Of a stretch of 64,000 bases of DNA, positions 8,004 through 16,525 are shown in pieces; position 1 is the stretch's first letter, and each line of letters begins with the position of its first letter. The DNA is from Spirochaetota bacterium (GTDB lineage Bacteria; Spirochaetota; Spirochaetia; Treponematales; Treponemataceae). Both the position numbers and the translations under genes were made by a program. The notes under the pieces are model-generated. The model did not search any database. It saw only the letters and a list, made by a program, of their open reading frames with translations, and was not told the origin of the DNA. The DNA is taken from positions 620,001 through 684,000 of the forward strand of contig JAEXRH010000012.1 in NCBI GenBank assembly GCA_023438065.1, written 5' to 3'.

Positions 8004-9353
8004 TTATTCCTTGCTGAACGCGACCACGTCTCCCTGGACGGTCCTGAGCCACCCCGCGTGTTGCGGCATCGCCTCGTTCCGGCCAAGGATGACGACTCCC
8101 GTATCCTTGAGTTTCTCGGTGAAATCGGCCATAAGCGCCGTCTGCTGCTTCGGGTTCATGAACGACAGGACGTCGCGGGCCATGATCAAGTCCATGTTCG
8201 GCACCGCGTTCTGATTCGTGCAGTCATGGTACTCGAAAAGAATCATGTCCTTTACGGCCTGACTGAAGGTCCACGCGCCCCCGACTCCCTGGGTAAGATA
8301 GGGCTTGTACCGCGACGACGCCATCTCCTCGGGAACCGTGAGCATCGGCGCGTTCGAGATCGCCAGAAGATCCGAGTCGTTCGCGTAAATCCTCACGCGC
8401 GAATTCGGAAACCGCTCGCGGAGAAGAACCGCCATGCTGTAGGCCTCGTAGCCCTTTCCGCACCCGACGATCCAGACGTTGATGACCTTGGACTGTATCG
8501 CGGGGATCGCCTGCGACACCGCGTCCATGTAGCGCTCGCTCCAGAACTGACCGGTCTCGGGAGAGTAAAAGCGCTCGAGGTACTGCTTCGCGTCTTCCTC
8601 GCTCCTGAGCTGGGTGTCGCCCGCGCCGCGGAGATCACGCCACTCGCGGTACCGCTCGGTGACCCAACGCTCGTTGACCTGGGTCACGAAGAACTTCACG
8701 AGCGCCCCGAGTCCGTCCCGGATGAAGGAAATGTCGAGTTCGTCGCGCGAGGGAGCCTTGGCCTTCGCGACCTCGGATTCGGTCTTCGCCTCGAGCGGCC
8801 GGATGGACTCGACCTCGCCCGCGGCGATAGCCTCTTCCTCCGCCGCGCGCGCGCGCGTACCGAATATCCTCGTCACGTCGAGGAGGATATAGAGCCGTCC
8901 CTGATTCTCGACGACGCCGTGGATGTACTTGATGTTGATGTCGCCGAATATCGGGTGCGGCGGCTGGATCGAGCTCTTCGAGATGCCGACGACCTTGTCG
9001 ATGAGGTCGACGACGATGCCGAAGGTCTGGTCCTCGACGGTAATGATGATCATGTTCTCGACCGCGTCCGACTCGCGCGCCTTCGTCGGGATATTGAAGA
9101 AGATGCGCAGGTCGATGATCGGGATGATATCGCCGCGAAGGTTGTACACCCCGAGCACGAACGGGGAGGTGTTCGGAACGTAGGTGAAGCGCCCGGCCTT
9201 CGCGATTTCCTTAACCTGCATGATGTCGATCGCGTAGTCCTTCCCCGCGAGGGAGAAGGTTACCATCTTGTAATCCACGATCGCCACGCGCGTTTCCTCG
9301 CCCCGGGCTTCCTTTTCCAGTAGTTCGGTTTCCCTGTTATCAACCGCGGACAT
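8004..9353 (-). CDS. CheW coupling domain fused to a CheR-like domain
   Basis: 449 residues. Residues about 26-165 are a CheW domain (TFSLAGKDYAIDIMQVKEI, GVYNLRGDIIPIIDLR). An Ala/Glu-rich linker spans about 166-205. Residues about 206-449 resemble the CheR methyltransferase, with a SAM-site-like segment VWIVGCGKGYEAYSM near 293-307 and a MARDVLSFM block. A CheW-CheR-like hybrid of this kind is known from Treponema denticola arrays, where it helps order the chemosensory lattice. Whether this one methylates receptors is open: it lacks the usual CheR N-terminal layout. It sits 9 bp after cheA with an AAGGGG site. Confidence 0.93.
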   Translation of the reverse strand: MSAVDNRETELLEKEARGEETRVAIVDYKMVTFSLAGKDYAIDIMQVKEIAKAGRFTYVPNTSPFVLGVYNLRGDIIPIIDLRIFFNIPTKARESDAVENMIIITVEDQTFGIVVDLIDKVVGISKSSIQPPHPIFGDINIKYIHGVVENQGRLYILLDVTRIFGTRARAAEEEAIAAGEVESIRPLEAKTESEVAKAKAPSRDELDISFIRDGLGALVKFFVTQVNERWVTERYREWRDLRGAGDTQLRSEEDAKQYLERFYSPETGQFWSERYMDAVSQAIPAIQSKVINVWIVGCGKGYEAYSMAVLLRERFPNSRVRIYANDSDLLAISNAPMLTVPEEMASSRYKPYLTQGVGGAWTFSQAVKDMILFEYHDCTNQNAVPNMDLIMARDVLSFMNPKQQTALMADFTEKLKDTGVVILGRNEAMPQHAGWLRTVQGDVVAFSKE

Positions 9354-9362
9354 ATCTACCCC

Positions 9363-11774
9363 TTACCAAACCGACGCCTCGCGCCGTTCGCGAGCCTCGA
9401 GTTCCTGCTTGAGACCGAGCTCGAGGAGCTGGCTGACGTCTATGATGAGCGAAACCGACCCGTCTCCGAGAATCGAAGCGCCCGCGATACCCGGCGAATT
9501 GGTGAACTGGTCGCGAAGCGGCTTGATGACCACGTCCTCCTCGCCGATGAGGCTGTCGACCATGAGGCCGACCTTCTTTTCCGCCGTGCCGACGATGACG
9601 ATGTAGCTGAGCTCGGAGGCTTCCGAGCTCTTGATCCCGAAGAGGCGGTTGAGCCGCAAGAGGCTGATAACCTCGTTGCGGACGTTAAAGACCTCGTAAT
9701 TGTCGATGCGCTTGATCTCATCGGCCTTCACGCGATGGCTCTCGATGACCGAGGTGATCGGTATCGAGTAGACTTCCTTGCCGACGCGGACCAAAAGGCC
9801 CTGGATGATGGCGAGCGTGAGCGGAAGCCTGATGGTGAAACGCGAGCCGACGTTCGGCTGCGAGGTCACCGTGACCGTGCCGTTGAGCTTTTCGATGTGC
9901 GTCCTGACGACGTCGAGCCCGACGCCGCGACCCGAAAGGTTCGTGATCTTTTCGGCGGTGGAAAAACCCGGTTCGAAAATGAGCTGGAAAGCCTCGACGT
10001 CGGTGAGGTTCTTTCCGGGATGGATGATCCCGCGCGACACGGCCTTTCGCTTGACCGCCTCGACGTCGATACCGTGCCCGTCGTCGGCGATCTCGATGAC
10101 GATCATGTTGCCCTCGTTGCTCGCCTTGAGAAGGATAGTCCCTTCCTCGCTCTTGCCGGCGGCGAGTCGTTTCTCGGGGGTCTCGATGCCGTGATCGATC
10201 CCGTTCCGCACGCAGTGCATGATCGGGTCGAGAAGGTCCTCGATGACCGACTTGTCGAGCTCGGTATCCTCGCCCTCGATAACGAGCTTGATCTTCTTGG
10301 TGAGGTCATGGGACAGGTCGCGCACGAGGCGCGGGAATCGGCTGAAGATCTGGCTTATCGGGACCATGCGGATCTTCATGACGCCTTCCTGGAGCTCTCC
10401 GGTTATGCGACCGAGGTTTTGCGCGGCGGAACGAAACTTGCTCACCGAGCCCTTCATCGAGGTCTCGTAGGTATTGAACAGGTCGAAAAGCTCGCCGTAC
10501 TCGGCGTTGAGCTCCTTCTTGAGATCCTTGAGGCTGTATCCGCCCTGAATCTGCTCGAGGTATTCGGGGATATGGTCGAGAAGCTTCCGGAGCTTTTCCT
10601 TATAAAGGGTTTCCGCCTGCTGGAACTCGCCCAGGAGATCGGAAAACTGGATCGCGCTCTGGTTGAACGAGGCCTTCGTGATGACGGTCTCGCTGACGAG
10701 ATTGAGAAGATAGTCGATGCGGCGCGAATCGACGCGCAGCACGGAACCGGACTGATGGACGGCGCCCGAGGGCGCTGCCTTCTTCGGGGCGTCCGCCCGC
10801 TCCTCCTGAAGGGGCGTTTCCTCGCTCGCCTCCACGACCGGTTCGCTGACCGTCGCTTTCGGGGTTTCCGGGGACGGGGCTTTCACGCTCGCGGAAACGG
10901 GTATCGGCGCGGCGACCGGCGCGGATTCCGCGGGTTTCGCCGCCTTCAGTTCAAAGCGGGTCACGTCCGCCGACAGGGTCACGTCGGATATGGAGGCCGC
11001 CTTCGTAAGGGTCTCGGGACTCGAGTCGGTCGCGACGAAGTAGATGACCGTTTCGTGGAATTCATCCTGGTAGAGCGCGTCGAAATCGGGAATCGTCTTG
11101 AGTACCTGGCCGCTCTGCTTGAGGGCCGCGAATACCTGGATACCGCCGACCGTGTTCATCGGGTTCGATTCGTCGAAACCGACCTTGACCACGAAGACGC
11201 TTTGGTTCGGGGGGACCGATTCCTTCAGCTCCAGGATCTCGTACTCGGTAAGGAGCCCCGAAAGGTCTGCCGCGGGAACGGTCGACAAGGTCTCTTTGGG
11301 CGACGGGGCAGGCGCGACCGAAACGGGAGCTGCTTTCGCCGGGGCCTTTTTCGCGGGTGCGGCCTTCTTTCCCTCGCGGGCCGGTATCATCGCCTCAAGC
11401 GCCTTCTTGACGGATGAAACGTCTTCCTTATAAACGGTTCCCTCCGCGCGGGAGGCGAGCATGGACTTGATTATGTCGAGCGACTTGAGCAGGACGTCGA
11501 TAACCGGCTCGGTTACCGCGACCGTCCCCTCGCGAATGACGTCGAGAAGGTCTTCCATCGTATGCGTGAAGCCCGAAAGCTCGTGCATCTCGACGGTTGC
11601 CGAACCGCCCTTGAGGGTATGCGCCGCGCGGAATATCTCGTCGATCGCGTCGTGGTTTGCGGGATCATTTTCGATTACCAAGATGTTGCTTTCCAGCGTA
11701 AAGACCTGCTGCTCGGCCTCGCTGAAAAAATCCTTCAGGAGTTCCTCATTGTTGATATCGAGATAATCACTCAT
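9363..11774 (-). CDS. cheA: Chemotaxis histidine kinase CheA, enlarged P3 domain
   Basis: 803 residues. HPt domain about 9-110 with phospho-acceptor H52 (RAAHTLKGGSA). A CheY-binding-type region lies about 185-275 and a Pro/Ala linker about 275-340. The P3 dimerisation domain (about 345-470) is extended: roughly 100 residues separate LLNLVSETVITKASF from VMKIRMVP, against about half that in E. coli. The ATPase domain shows HCVRNGIDHG, ADDGHGID and GRGVGLDVV, and a CheW-like P5 domain ends the protein. CheA takes signals from receptors and phosphorylates CheY. First gene of the operon. Confidence 0.96.
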   Translation of the reverse strand: MSDYLDINNEELLKDFFSEAEQQVFTLESNILVIENDPANHDAIDEIFRAAHTLKGGSATVEMHELSGFTHTMEDLLDVIREGTVAVTEPVIDVLLKSLDIIKSMLASRAEGTVYKEDVSSVKKALEAMIPAREGKKAAPAKKAPAKAAPVSVAPAPSPKETLSTVPAADLSGLLTEYEILELKESVPPNQSVFVVKVGFDESNPMNTVGGIQVFAALKQSGQVLKTIPDFDALYQDEFHETVIYFVATDSSPETLTKAASISDVTLSADVTRFELKAAKPAESAPVAAPIPVSASVKAPSPETPKATVSEPVVEASEETPLQEERADAPKKAAPSGAVHQSGSVLRVDSRRIDYLLNLVSETVITKASFNQSAIQFSDLLGEFQQAETLYKEKLRKLLDHIPEYLEQIQGGYSLKDLKKELNAEYGELFDLFNTYETSMKGSVSKFRSAAQNLGRITGELQEGVMKIRMVPISQIFSRFPRLVRDLSHDLTKKIKLVIEGEDTELDKSVIEDLLDPIMHCVRNGIDHGIETPEKRLAAGKSEEGTILLKASNEGNMIVIEIADDGHGIDVEAVKRKAVSRGIIHPGKNLTDVEAFQLIFEPGFSTAEKITNLSGRGVGLDVVRTHIEKLNGTVTVTSQPNVGSRFTIRLPLTLAIIQGLLVRVGKEVYSIPITSVIESHRVKADEIKRIDNYEVFNVRNEVISLLRLNRLFGIKSSEASELSYIVIVGTAEKKVGLMVDSLIGEEDVVIKPLRDQFTNSPGIAGASILGDGSVSLIIDVSQLLELGLKQELEARERREASVW

Positions 11775-11783
11775 ATTACTTCA

Positions 11784-11811
11784 AGTTTATCCGGTTTTAG
11801 GCATTAGTCAA
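11784..11811 (-). promoter_or_regulatory. cheA operon promoter
   Basis: On the minus strand TTGACT (11806-11811), a 16-bp spacer and TAAACT (11784-11789), which ends 9 nt before the cheA ATG. There is no clear Shine-Dalgarno, so the mRNA leader should be nearly absent. Confidence 0.65.
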
Positions 11812-11875
11812 GCCAAAAGCCGGAGTGTTTTCCCGTTTTTGTCGCATCCCGATAGTCCGCGCGCGCGTCTTGGTA

Positions 11876-11897
11876 TATACTTGTGAAAGGAGTAGTC
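11876..11897 (+). promoter_or_regulatory. -10 box and ribosome site for the exported-protein pair
   Basis: TATACT at 11876-11881, then AAAGGAG at 11886-11892 and the ATG at 11898. The good Shine-Dalgarno selects this ATG over the in-frame GTG at 11883 and gives a short normal leader. Confidence 0.55.
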
Positions 11898-13040
11898 ATG
11901 AGACCCGCCAAGGCGCTATTGTCCGCACTGTTGATCGTGATACCTGTGTCGCTCTGGGCGAATGGCTTTTCGCTCGCCGGCTTCGAGCTTGCCTCCGTGG
12001 GATTCATGCCGGAAGAGGCCGATCGTCCCCTCGTCGTTACCGCGGGTTCCGTATCCGCCCGATTCATTCCCGCGTCATGGATCAATATCCGGGGAGGAGT
12101 CTCGTTCCTCCTCGCCGACAGCGAGAAGTTTTTCAGCCCGATCAAGGAGAACGCGACGCCCGGAGTCCTCCTTTTCGACAACGCGTCCGTCTTCATTCGC
12201 CTACCCGTCGCGACGCCGACGGGATTGACGTTCTTTACCGGAACCTTCGACGATCCGTCTTCCGACACCCTCTTGCGCGATTGGCTCAAGAGTTCCATTG
12301 CCGCGCCCGAATTTCACGAGCTCCCCGCGGGGATGCCCTTTTCAAGCGAGAGCAAAATCGAGGGCTCAGGGCTTCTCGTCGCGACCGTACCCGGTGCCGC
12401 CAATTGTGCGACCGGGTTCTACGCGTACTGGAACGGATTACGGGGCTCAGAGTCGATTTTCACCGGGGACGCCCGCGTGGCCGCGGTCGGTGACCTTTTC
12501 GCGATAAACGCCTTCGCGGGACTTTCGGCGCGCCCCCAGGACTCGCGCGGCACCTTTCGGGGGGCGGTTACCGCCCTTCTCGCCGGGGAATCCGGCAACG
12601 AATTCTACGTATCGATGGGAATCAGCAACGTCGAGCCGGGAGAGTCCGAGATCGGCAGAAAGATTTACCTCGTCTTCGAGCCGAGAATCCGTTGGGAACG
12701 GGCCGACCTCGCGCTGTCGTTTTTCTCTTCGCCCGTATTCCCCGAGAACGCCGTTTCCTATATTCCCGACGATAGCGGGAGCGTCTACCTCGGCGCGAAC
12801 GTCCTTCTCGGCTTCGGGAACCTCGAAACGGACGGCAAGCGCGCGGGAGTCAGTTTTCTCGGGAGCATCAATCCGGAGGATCCCGGTTCGGTCACGCCAT
12901 TTTCCTTTTCGGTCACACCGTTTTATAGTATGATGGTATCCGACTTCCAATGTACCCTCTCCGGCGCGATCAAGCCGTTCTCGCTCGACGATCCGGGGAC
13001 GGCGATAGAAATTTGCTTGAGCCTTAAGGCGGTGTATTGA
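11898..13040 (+). CDS. Exported beta-rich protein, possible outer-membrane barrel
   Basis: 380 residues, no family recognised. The N terminus is a Sec signal peptide (MRPAKALLSALLIVIPVSLWA), followed by alternating short beta-strand-like segments, many aromatic residues and a final Tyr, as in outer-membrane beta-barrels. It overlaps the next gene by 1 bp (TGATG), so the two are co-translated. It is divergent from cheA. Barrel assignment is inference from composition only. Confidence 0.65.
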   Translation: MRPAKALLSALLIVIPVSLWANGFSLAGFELASVGFMPEEADRPLVVTAGSVSARFIPASWINIRGGVSFLLADSEKFFSPIKENATPGVLLFDNASVFIRLPVATPTGLTFFTGTFDDPSSDTLLRDWLKSSIAAPEFHELPAGMPFSSESKIEGSGLLVATVPGAANCATGFYAYWNGLRGSESIFTGDARVAAVGDLFAINAFAGLSARPQDSRGTFRGAVTALLAGESGNEFYVSMGISNVEPGESEIGRKIYLVFEPRIRWERADLALSFFSSPVFPENAVSYIPDDSGSVYLGANVLLGFGNLETDGKRAGVSFLGSINPEDPGSVTPFSFSVTPFYSMMVSDFQCTLSGAIKPFSLDDPGTAIEICLSLKAVY

Positions 13041-13912
13041 TGAAAACGATCCTTGTTCCGTGCGTGCTCGCCCTCTCGCTCCTCGCGTTCCCGACCGCCG
13101 CGGCCGAAATAACCCTCGCGACCCAGGCGAGCAATTTCGCGATGGACGACTCGGGCGAGTTCGAGGGCGTCGCGCCGCGCCTCGGCGAATCCGTCTCGGT
13201 GAGCGACCGCATATCCGATCGGCTCGACTGTCTTGTCTTTTTCGACCGCGACCCCGCGACGGGAAACCTCCTCGGAGGGAGAGCGCGCTACAGCACCTCG
13301 TTCATGGAGATCTCGGCCGGCCCGTCGTTCGGGATACTCAACTCGGACGGCGGCAAGGACGACGCGAAAACCCTCTTTCAGCCCGGACTCGGGATCGGGA
13401 TGCGCATCGTCATCCCCGGCGTCGTCATCGCGACCGCGGACACCGACTTTGCCCTCCCCTCGGCGTCTTTCTCGAACGGCCAAACTTTCATCCAGCGCGG
13501 CGAGCTCGCCGCTTCCTTTTATCTGCCGAACGTGCTGTGCACGGCGAGGATCAGCCAGAGAAACAGGTCCTCGTCCTACTACCTCGGGGACGGGGTTTGG
13601 AGCGTGACCGATATCGGGCTGTACAACGAGGCGTTCAAGAAGGGATCGCCGTTCAGGATATCGGTCGATTTCGTCTATCGGATCCAGAATTACTCGTCCT
13701 ATCTCCTTGCCGATCCCGTCAAGGTGGGGAGCCTCATCCTCGGCACCGGAGCGACCTGGTCGCCGAACGCGAACGCGAGTTTCTTCGCGAAGATAAACGG
13801 CGCGCTCTACTCCTTCACCCTCAACGAAAAGGTCTCCGGGCTCGGCGATTTCCGGTATGACCTCTCGCTCGGCGCGCGTTTCGTCACGGCATCGCCGAAG
13901 GGCATCGACTAG
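13040..13912 (+). CDS. Second exported beta-rich protein, partner of the upstream gene
   Basis: 290 residues. A signal peptide (MKTILVPCVLALSLLAFPTAAA) is followed by strand-rich sequence with frequent Gly/Ser/Phe, for example YSTSFMEISAGPSFGI and LSLGARFV. The pattern again suggests an outer-membrane or periplasmic beta-barrel. The start codon overlaps the upstream stop, so the pair likely works together or is paralogous. No function is recognised. A strong terminator follows about 35 bp after the stop. Confidence 0.62.
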   Translation: MKTILVPCVLALSLLAFPTAAAEITLATQASNFAMDDSGEFEGVAPRLGESVSVSDRISDRLDCLVFFDRDPATGNLLGGRARYSTSFMEISAGPSFGILNSDGGKDDAKTLFQPGLGIGMRIVIPGVVIATADTDFALPSASFSNGQTFIQRGELAASFYLPNVLCTARISQRNRSSSYYLGDGVWSVTDIGLYNEAFKKGSPFRISVDFVYRIQNYSSYLLADPVKVGSLILGTGATWSPNANASFFAKINGALYSFTLNEKVSGLGDFRYDLSLGARFVTASPKGID

Positions 13913-13946
13913 CCCGCCCGATTCTTTCAAGATTACCATCTTGCGT

Positions 13947-13990
13947 TAAAAACAAACGCGCGTCCCGTATCGGGGCGCGCGTTTGTTTTT
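13947..13990. terminator. Bidirectional terminator
   Basis: A 16-bp stem (13952-13967 with 13971-13986, one G-U pair) and a 3-nt loop, with T runs on both strands. It sits between the convergent exported-protein pair and dapL and should end both transcripts. Confidence 0.88.
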
Positions 13991-14039
13991 GATCAGGTTC
14001 GAGGTGTCGCTCGCGCGGCCCTACGTGCGTTCTCGCGTC

Positions 14040-15269
14040 CTAGAGCGCGAGACGGGAGAGACGCTCGCAGGCCTCGATTACCTGCTCCCGATGGCCGAAG
14101 GAGCTGAAGCGGATGAACGACTCTCCGGCCGGGCCGAAACCCGCTCCCGGCGTGCACACGACGTGACAGCTGTCGAGCACGCGATCGAAGATATCCCAAC
14201 TTTTCCTGCCGGGGAAGCGGGCCCACACGTACGGGGCGTTATCCCCGCCGAAGACCTCGACGCCCGCGGCGCGGAAGTTCGCCCCCGTAAGGGTCTTCCG
14301 GATGATCTTGGCGTTCTCGAGATAGTAATCGGTGAGCGCCTTCGTTTCCGCGATGCCCTTCGCGTCGAGCGACGCGAGGCCACCCGACTGCGCGATGTTC
14401 GACGCGCCGTTGAAGATCGTCGTCATGAGCCTCGTCCAGTCGGTCATGACCTTCGTGCCGTCGGCGAAGACGAGCTCCTCGGGCACGATCGTCCAGCCGA
14501 GCCTGACCCCGGTAAAGCCGATCGGTTTCGAGAAGGAGCTGACCTCTATGGCGCACTCGCGGGCGCCTTCGATCTCGAAGATCGAAAGGGGCAGCGCGGG
14601 GTCGCGGATGAACGAGGAATAGGCGGAATCGAATATGATGACCGAACCCTTCGCCTTCGCCGCCTTCACGAGCGAGGCAAGCTGCTCGCGGGTCGCGACG
14701 GCGCCCGTGGGGTTATTGGGCGAGCAGAAGTACACGAGCGAGTTCTCCGGGATCGCCGAGAGGTCGGGGAAAAAGCCGTTCTCCGCGGTGCAGGGCATGT
14801 AGGTAATCCCGGCATACCCGGAGCCGTCGGCCTTCACGGGACCCGCCGCGCCGATCATGACCGATCCGTCGACGTACACCGGGTACGCGGGATCCTGCAC
14901 GGCGACCGCAACCCCGGACCCGAAAAGGTACTGAAGGCGGCCGATGTCGCACTTCGCGCCGTCGGATACGAAAACCTCGGAGGGCTTCACGATCCCCTTG
15001 TAAAGCACGGAGGCGATCTTCTCGCGAAGGGCGTTAAGGCCCGTCTCGTCGCCGTATCCGGTATAGCCCGCGACGGTACCGAGGGCGGAAACCTCGGAAG
15101 CGAGGCCCTCGACGATGTGGGGGGTAAGCGGCTCGGTGGTGTTGCCGATGCCGAGGCTGATGATCTTCGCCTCGGGATGGGCTTTGGCGTACGCGCTCCT
15201 GCGCTTGGCGATCTCGGGGAAAAGGTAGCCCGAGGAAAGATTGGCGAGATTTTTGTTGCGGTTCAGCAT
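14040..15269 (-). CDS. dapL: LL-diaminopimelate aminotransferase
   Basis: 409 residues, the usual DapL length. PLP-dependent class I aminotransferase that converts tetrahydrodipicolinate to LL-diaminopimelate in one step for lysine and peptidoglycan. Features: IISLGIGNTTEPL near the N terminus, GYTGYGDETGLNALRE, FVSDGAKCDIGR, FCSPNNPTGAV and the PLP-Lys in SSFSKPIGFTGVR. The start MLNRNKNLANLSSGYLFPEI matches the family; a longer reading from 15305 does not. A GGGAG ribosome site lies about 8 nt upstream. It appears to have its own promoter, TATACT at 15296-15301. Confidence 0.93.
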   Translation of the reverse strand: MLNRNKNLANLSSGYLFPEIAKRRSAYAKAHPEAKIISLGIGNTTEPLTPHIVEGLASEVSALGTVAGYTGYGDETGLNALREKIASVLYKGIVKPSEVFVSDGAKCDIGRLQYLFGSGVAVAVQDPAYPVYVDGSVMIGAAGPVKADGSGYAGITYMPCTAENGFFPDLSAIPENSLVYFCSPNNPTGAVATREQLASLVKAAKAKGSVIIFDSAYSSFIRDPALPLSIFEIEGARECAIEVSSFSKPIGFTGVRLGWTIVPEELVFADGTKVMTDWTRLMTTIFNGASNIAQSGGLASLDAKGIAETKALTDYYLENAKIIRKTLTGANFRAAGVEVFGGDNAPYVWARFPGRKSWDIFDRVLDSCHVVCTPGAGFGPAGESFIRFSSFGHREQVIEACERLSRLAL

Positions 15270-15271
15270 AG

Positions 15272-15301
15272 ATACTCCCGGTACGGTTTTGCCGGAGTAT
15301 A
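15272..15301 (-). promoter_or_regulatory. dapL -10 box with overlapping inverted repeat
   Basis: TATACT reads leftward at 15296-15301. An imperfect inverted repeat (ATACTCCCGG at 15272-15281 and CCGGAGTAT at 15292-15300) spans from this box to the ribosome site. As the left arm would lie at or upstream of the transcript start, it is more likely a DNA operator than an RNA hairpin. Confidence 0.35.
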
Positions 15302-15305
15302 GCAA

Positions 15306-16502
15306 CTATTCGGGAAGCTTTGCAACGGGTGGCGCGTCGAAGGGATAATCCGAAAGCAACCGGTCGAAGAGCGGCTTCATCGCGACCTGGCCGCCCTCGA
15401 CAGTGAAATGCGCGCCGTCTCCAGACATCGCGCGAAGGGGCTTTCCGCCGGCGAGGGTGACCGTGTCCGAGTACGGTTTTCCCGCGCCCGGAATCGAGTC
15501 CTTGAGGGAAACGCGTATCACGGTTTCGGGACTGTATTCCGCGGCGACCTCGCCCTGGACCCGGTCGATGTACTCGAGACTTCGCTCGTAGTCGCGGTTC
15601 TTCACGAGGGGCATCCCGATCCAGTAGAGGCGCGGCGTCGAGGATAGGGCAAGATCGATCATCTCGCGACACTTCTCCTTGTACGCGGTCTCCCACTCCG
15701 CCGTTTCCTTTTTCAGCACCGCGCCCGACGCGTCGCGGAAGCTCTGGTGGTCGTTCATACCGAGCATCATGACCGCGGCGTCGTAACGCGTTTGCGAAAG
15801 GGTGTCGCGCAGTTTCGCGGGCCAATCGTAATAGTCGCTCCGGATAAAACCCGACGAATGGATCGCGAGGATGTCGATCGAAAACCCGGTACCCTTCCCC
15901 GCGACGCGCGAGAGCCCCGAGCCGAGCGAGAAGACCTGGGAGTCCCCGAAGAAGAACACGCGCAGGGGATTGTCCGGGGAATGCGGCGCTTCCTGCAGCT
16001 CGATTCTCTGGAGCCCCGAAAACCCGGGATCGGGAGTCCGGATGGCGGAATCGGGCGAGATCGGGATCGGGTCGGCAAGCGGAGGAAGCGAGCCGATCAT
16101 CGCGAGGGGAACCTGCGCGAACCGACCGTTCGGGGAAGGCGTTTCGATCACGGGAGAAGCGGCGGCGCCGACGGGTTTATTCCGCTCCGCGGAGAGGTCG
16201 CCCCTCCGGTTGAAATAGCGCGAGTCCCAGTCGGGATGATCGGCAAGTCCCGTCGCGTCGAGAAACGCCGAACGGAACGAGGGTACGTAGCCGTCCAGGC
16301 CGATCTCGGCGGAATAGGAGGCGGCCGCGTCGGTCATCGCGAGCGCGATCGCGCGGATCTGGAGGCTCGCTATCCGGGAGGCCGGAATCCAGAGGGACTG
16401 CCCGCAAAAGAGGCTAAAGACGAAAAGGGCGACGATCGCCTGGGCGAGAACGCCGTTCGGGCTCGAGCGATCCTCCGCGATTTTTCGCTGCTTCTCTTCC
16501 AT
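15306..16502 (-). CDS. SGNH hydrolase-like protein (DUF459), partner of MBOAT
   Basis: 398 residues. One N-terminal membrane segment (about 20-45, VLAQAIVALFVFSLFCG) places the rest outside the membrane. The SGNH blocks are FFGDSQVFSLGSGL (catalytic Ser), GMNDH, and a C-terminal DGAHFT. DUF459 proteins commonly sit next to MBOAT acyltransferases and complete O-acylation of exported glycans or other envelope polymers. The start at 16502 follows an AAGGGAA site. The gene lies 23 bp after the MBOAT gene in the same direction. Confidence 0.82.
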   Translation of the reverse strand: MEEKQRKIAEDRSSPNGVLAQAIVALFVFSLFCGQSLWIPASRIASLQIRAIALAMTDAAASYSAEIGLDGYVPSFRSAFLDATGLADHPDWDSRYFNRRGDLSAERNKPVGAAASPVIETPSPNGRFAQVPLAMIGSLPPLADPIPISPDSAIRTPDPGFSGLQRIELQEAPHSPDNPLRVFFFGDSQVFSLGSGLSRVAGKGTGFSIDILAIHSSGFIRSDYYDWPAKLRDTLSQTRYDAAVMMLGMNDHQSFRDASGAVLKKETAEWETAYKEKCREMIDLALSSTPRLYWIGMPLVKNRDYERSLEYIDRVQGEVAAEYSPETVIRVSLKDSIPGAGKPYSDTVTLAGGKPLRAMSGDGAHFTVEGGQVAMKPLFDRLLSDYPFDAPPVAKLPE

Positions 16503-16525
16503 ATTCAGGGTTCCCTTCTCATTCT

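Noticed and set aside
15272..15300. RNA hairpin hiding the dapL ribosome site
   Set aside because: The transcript probably starts inside the repeat, so both arms would not be in the mRNA.
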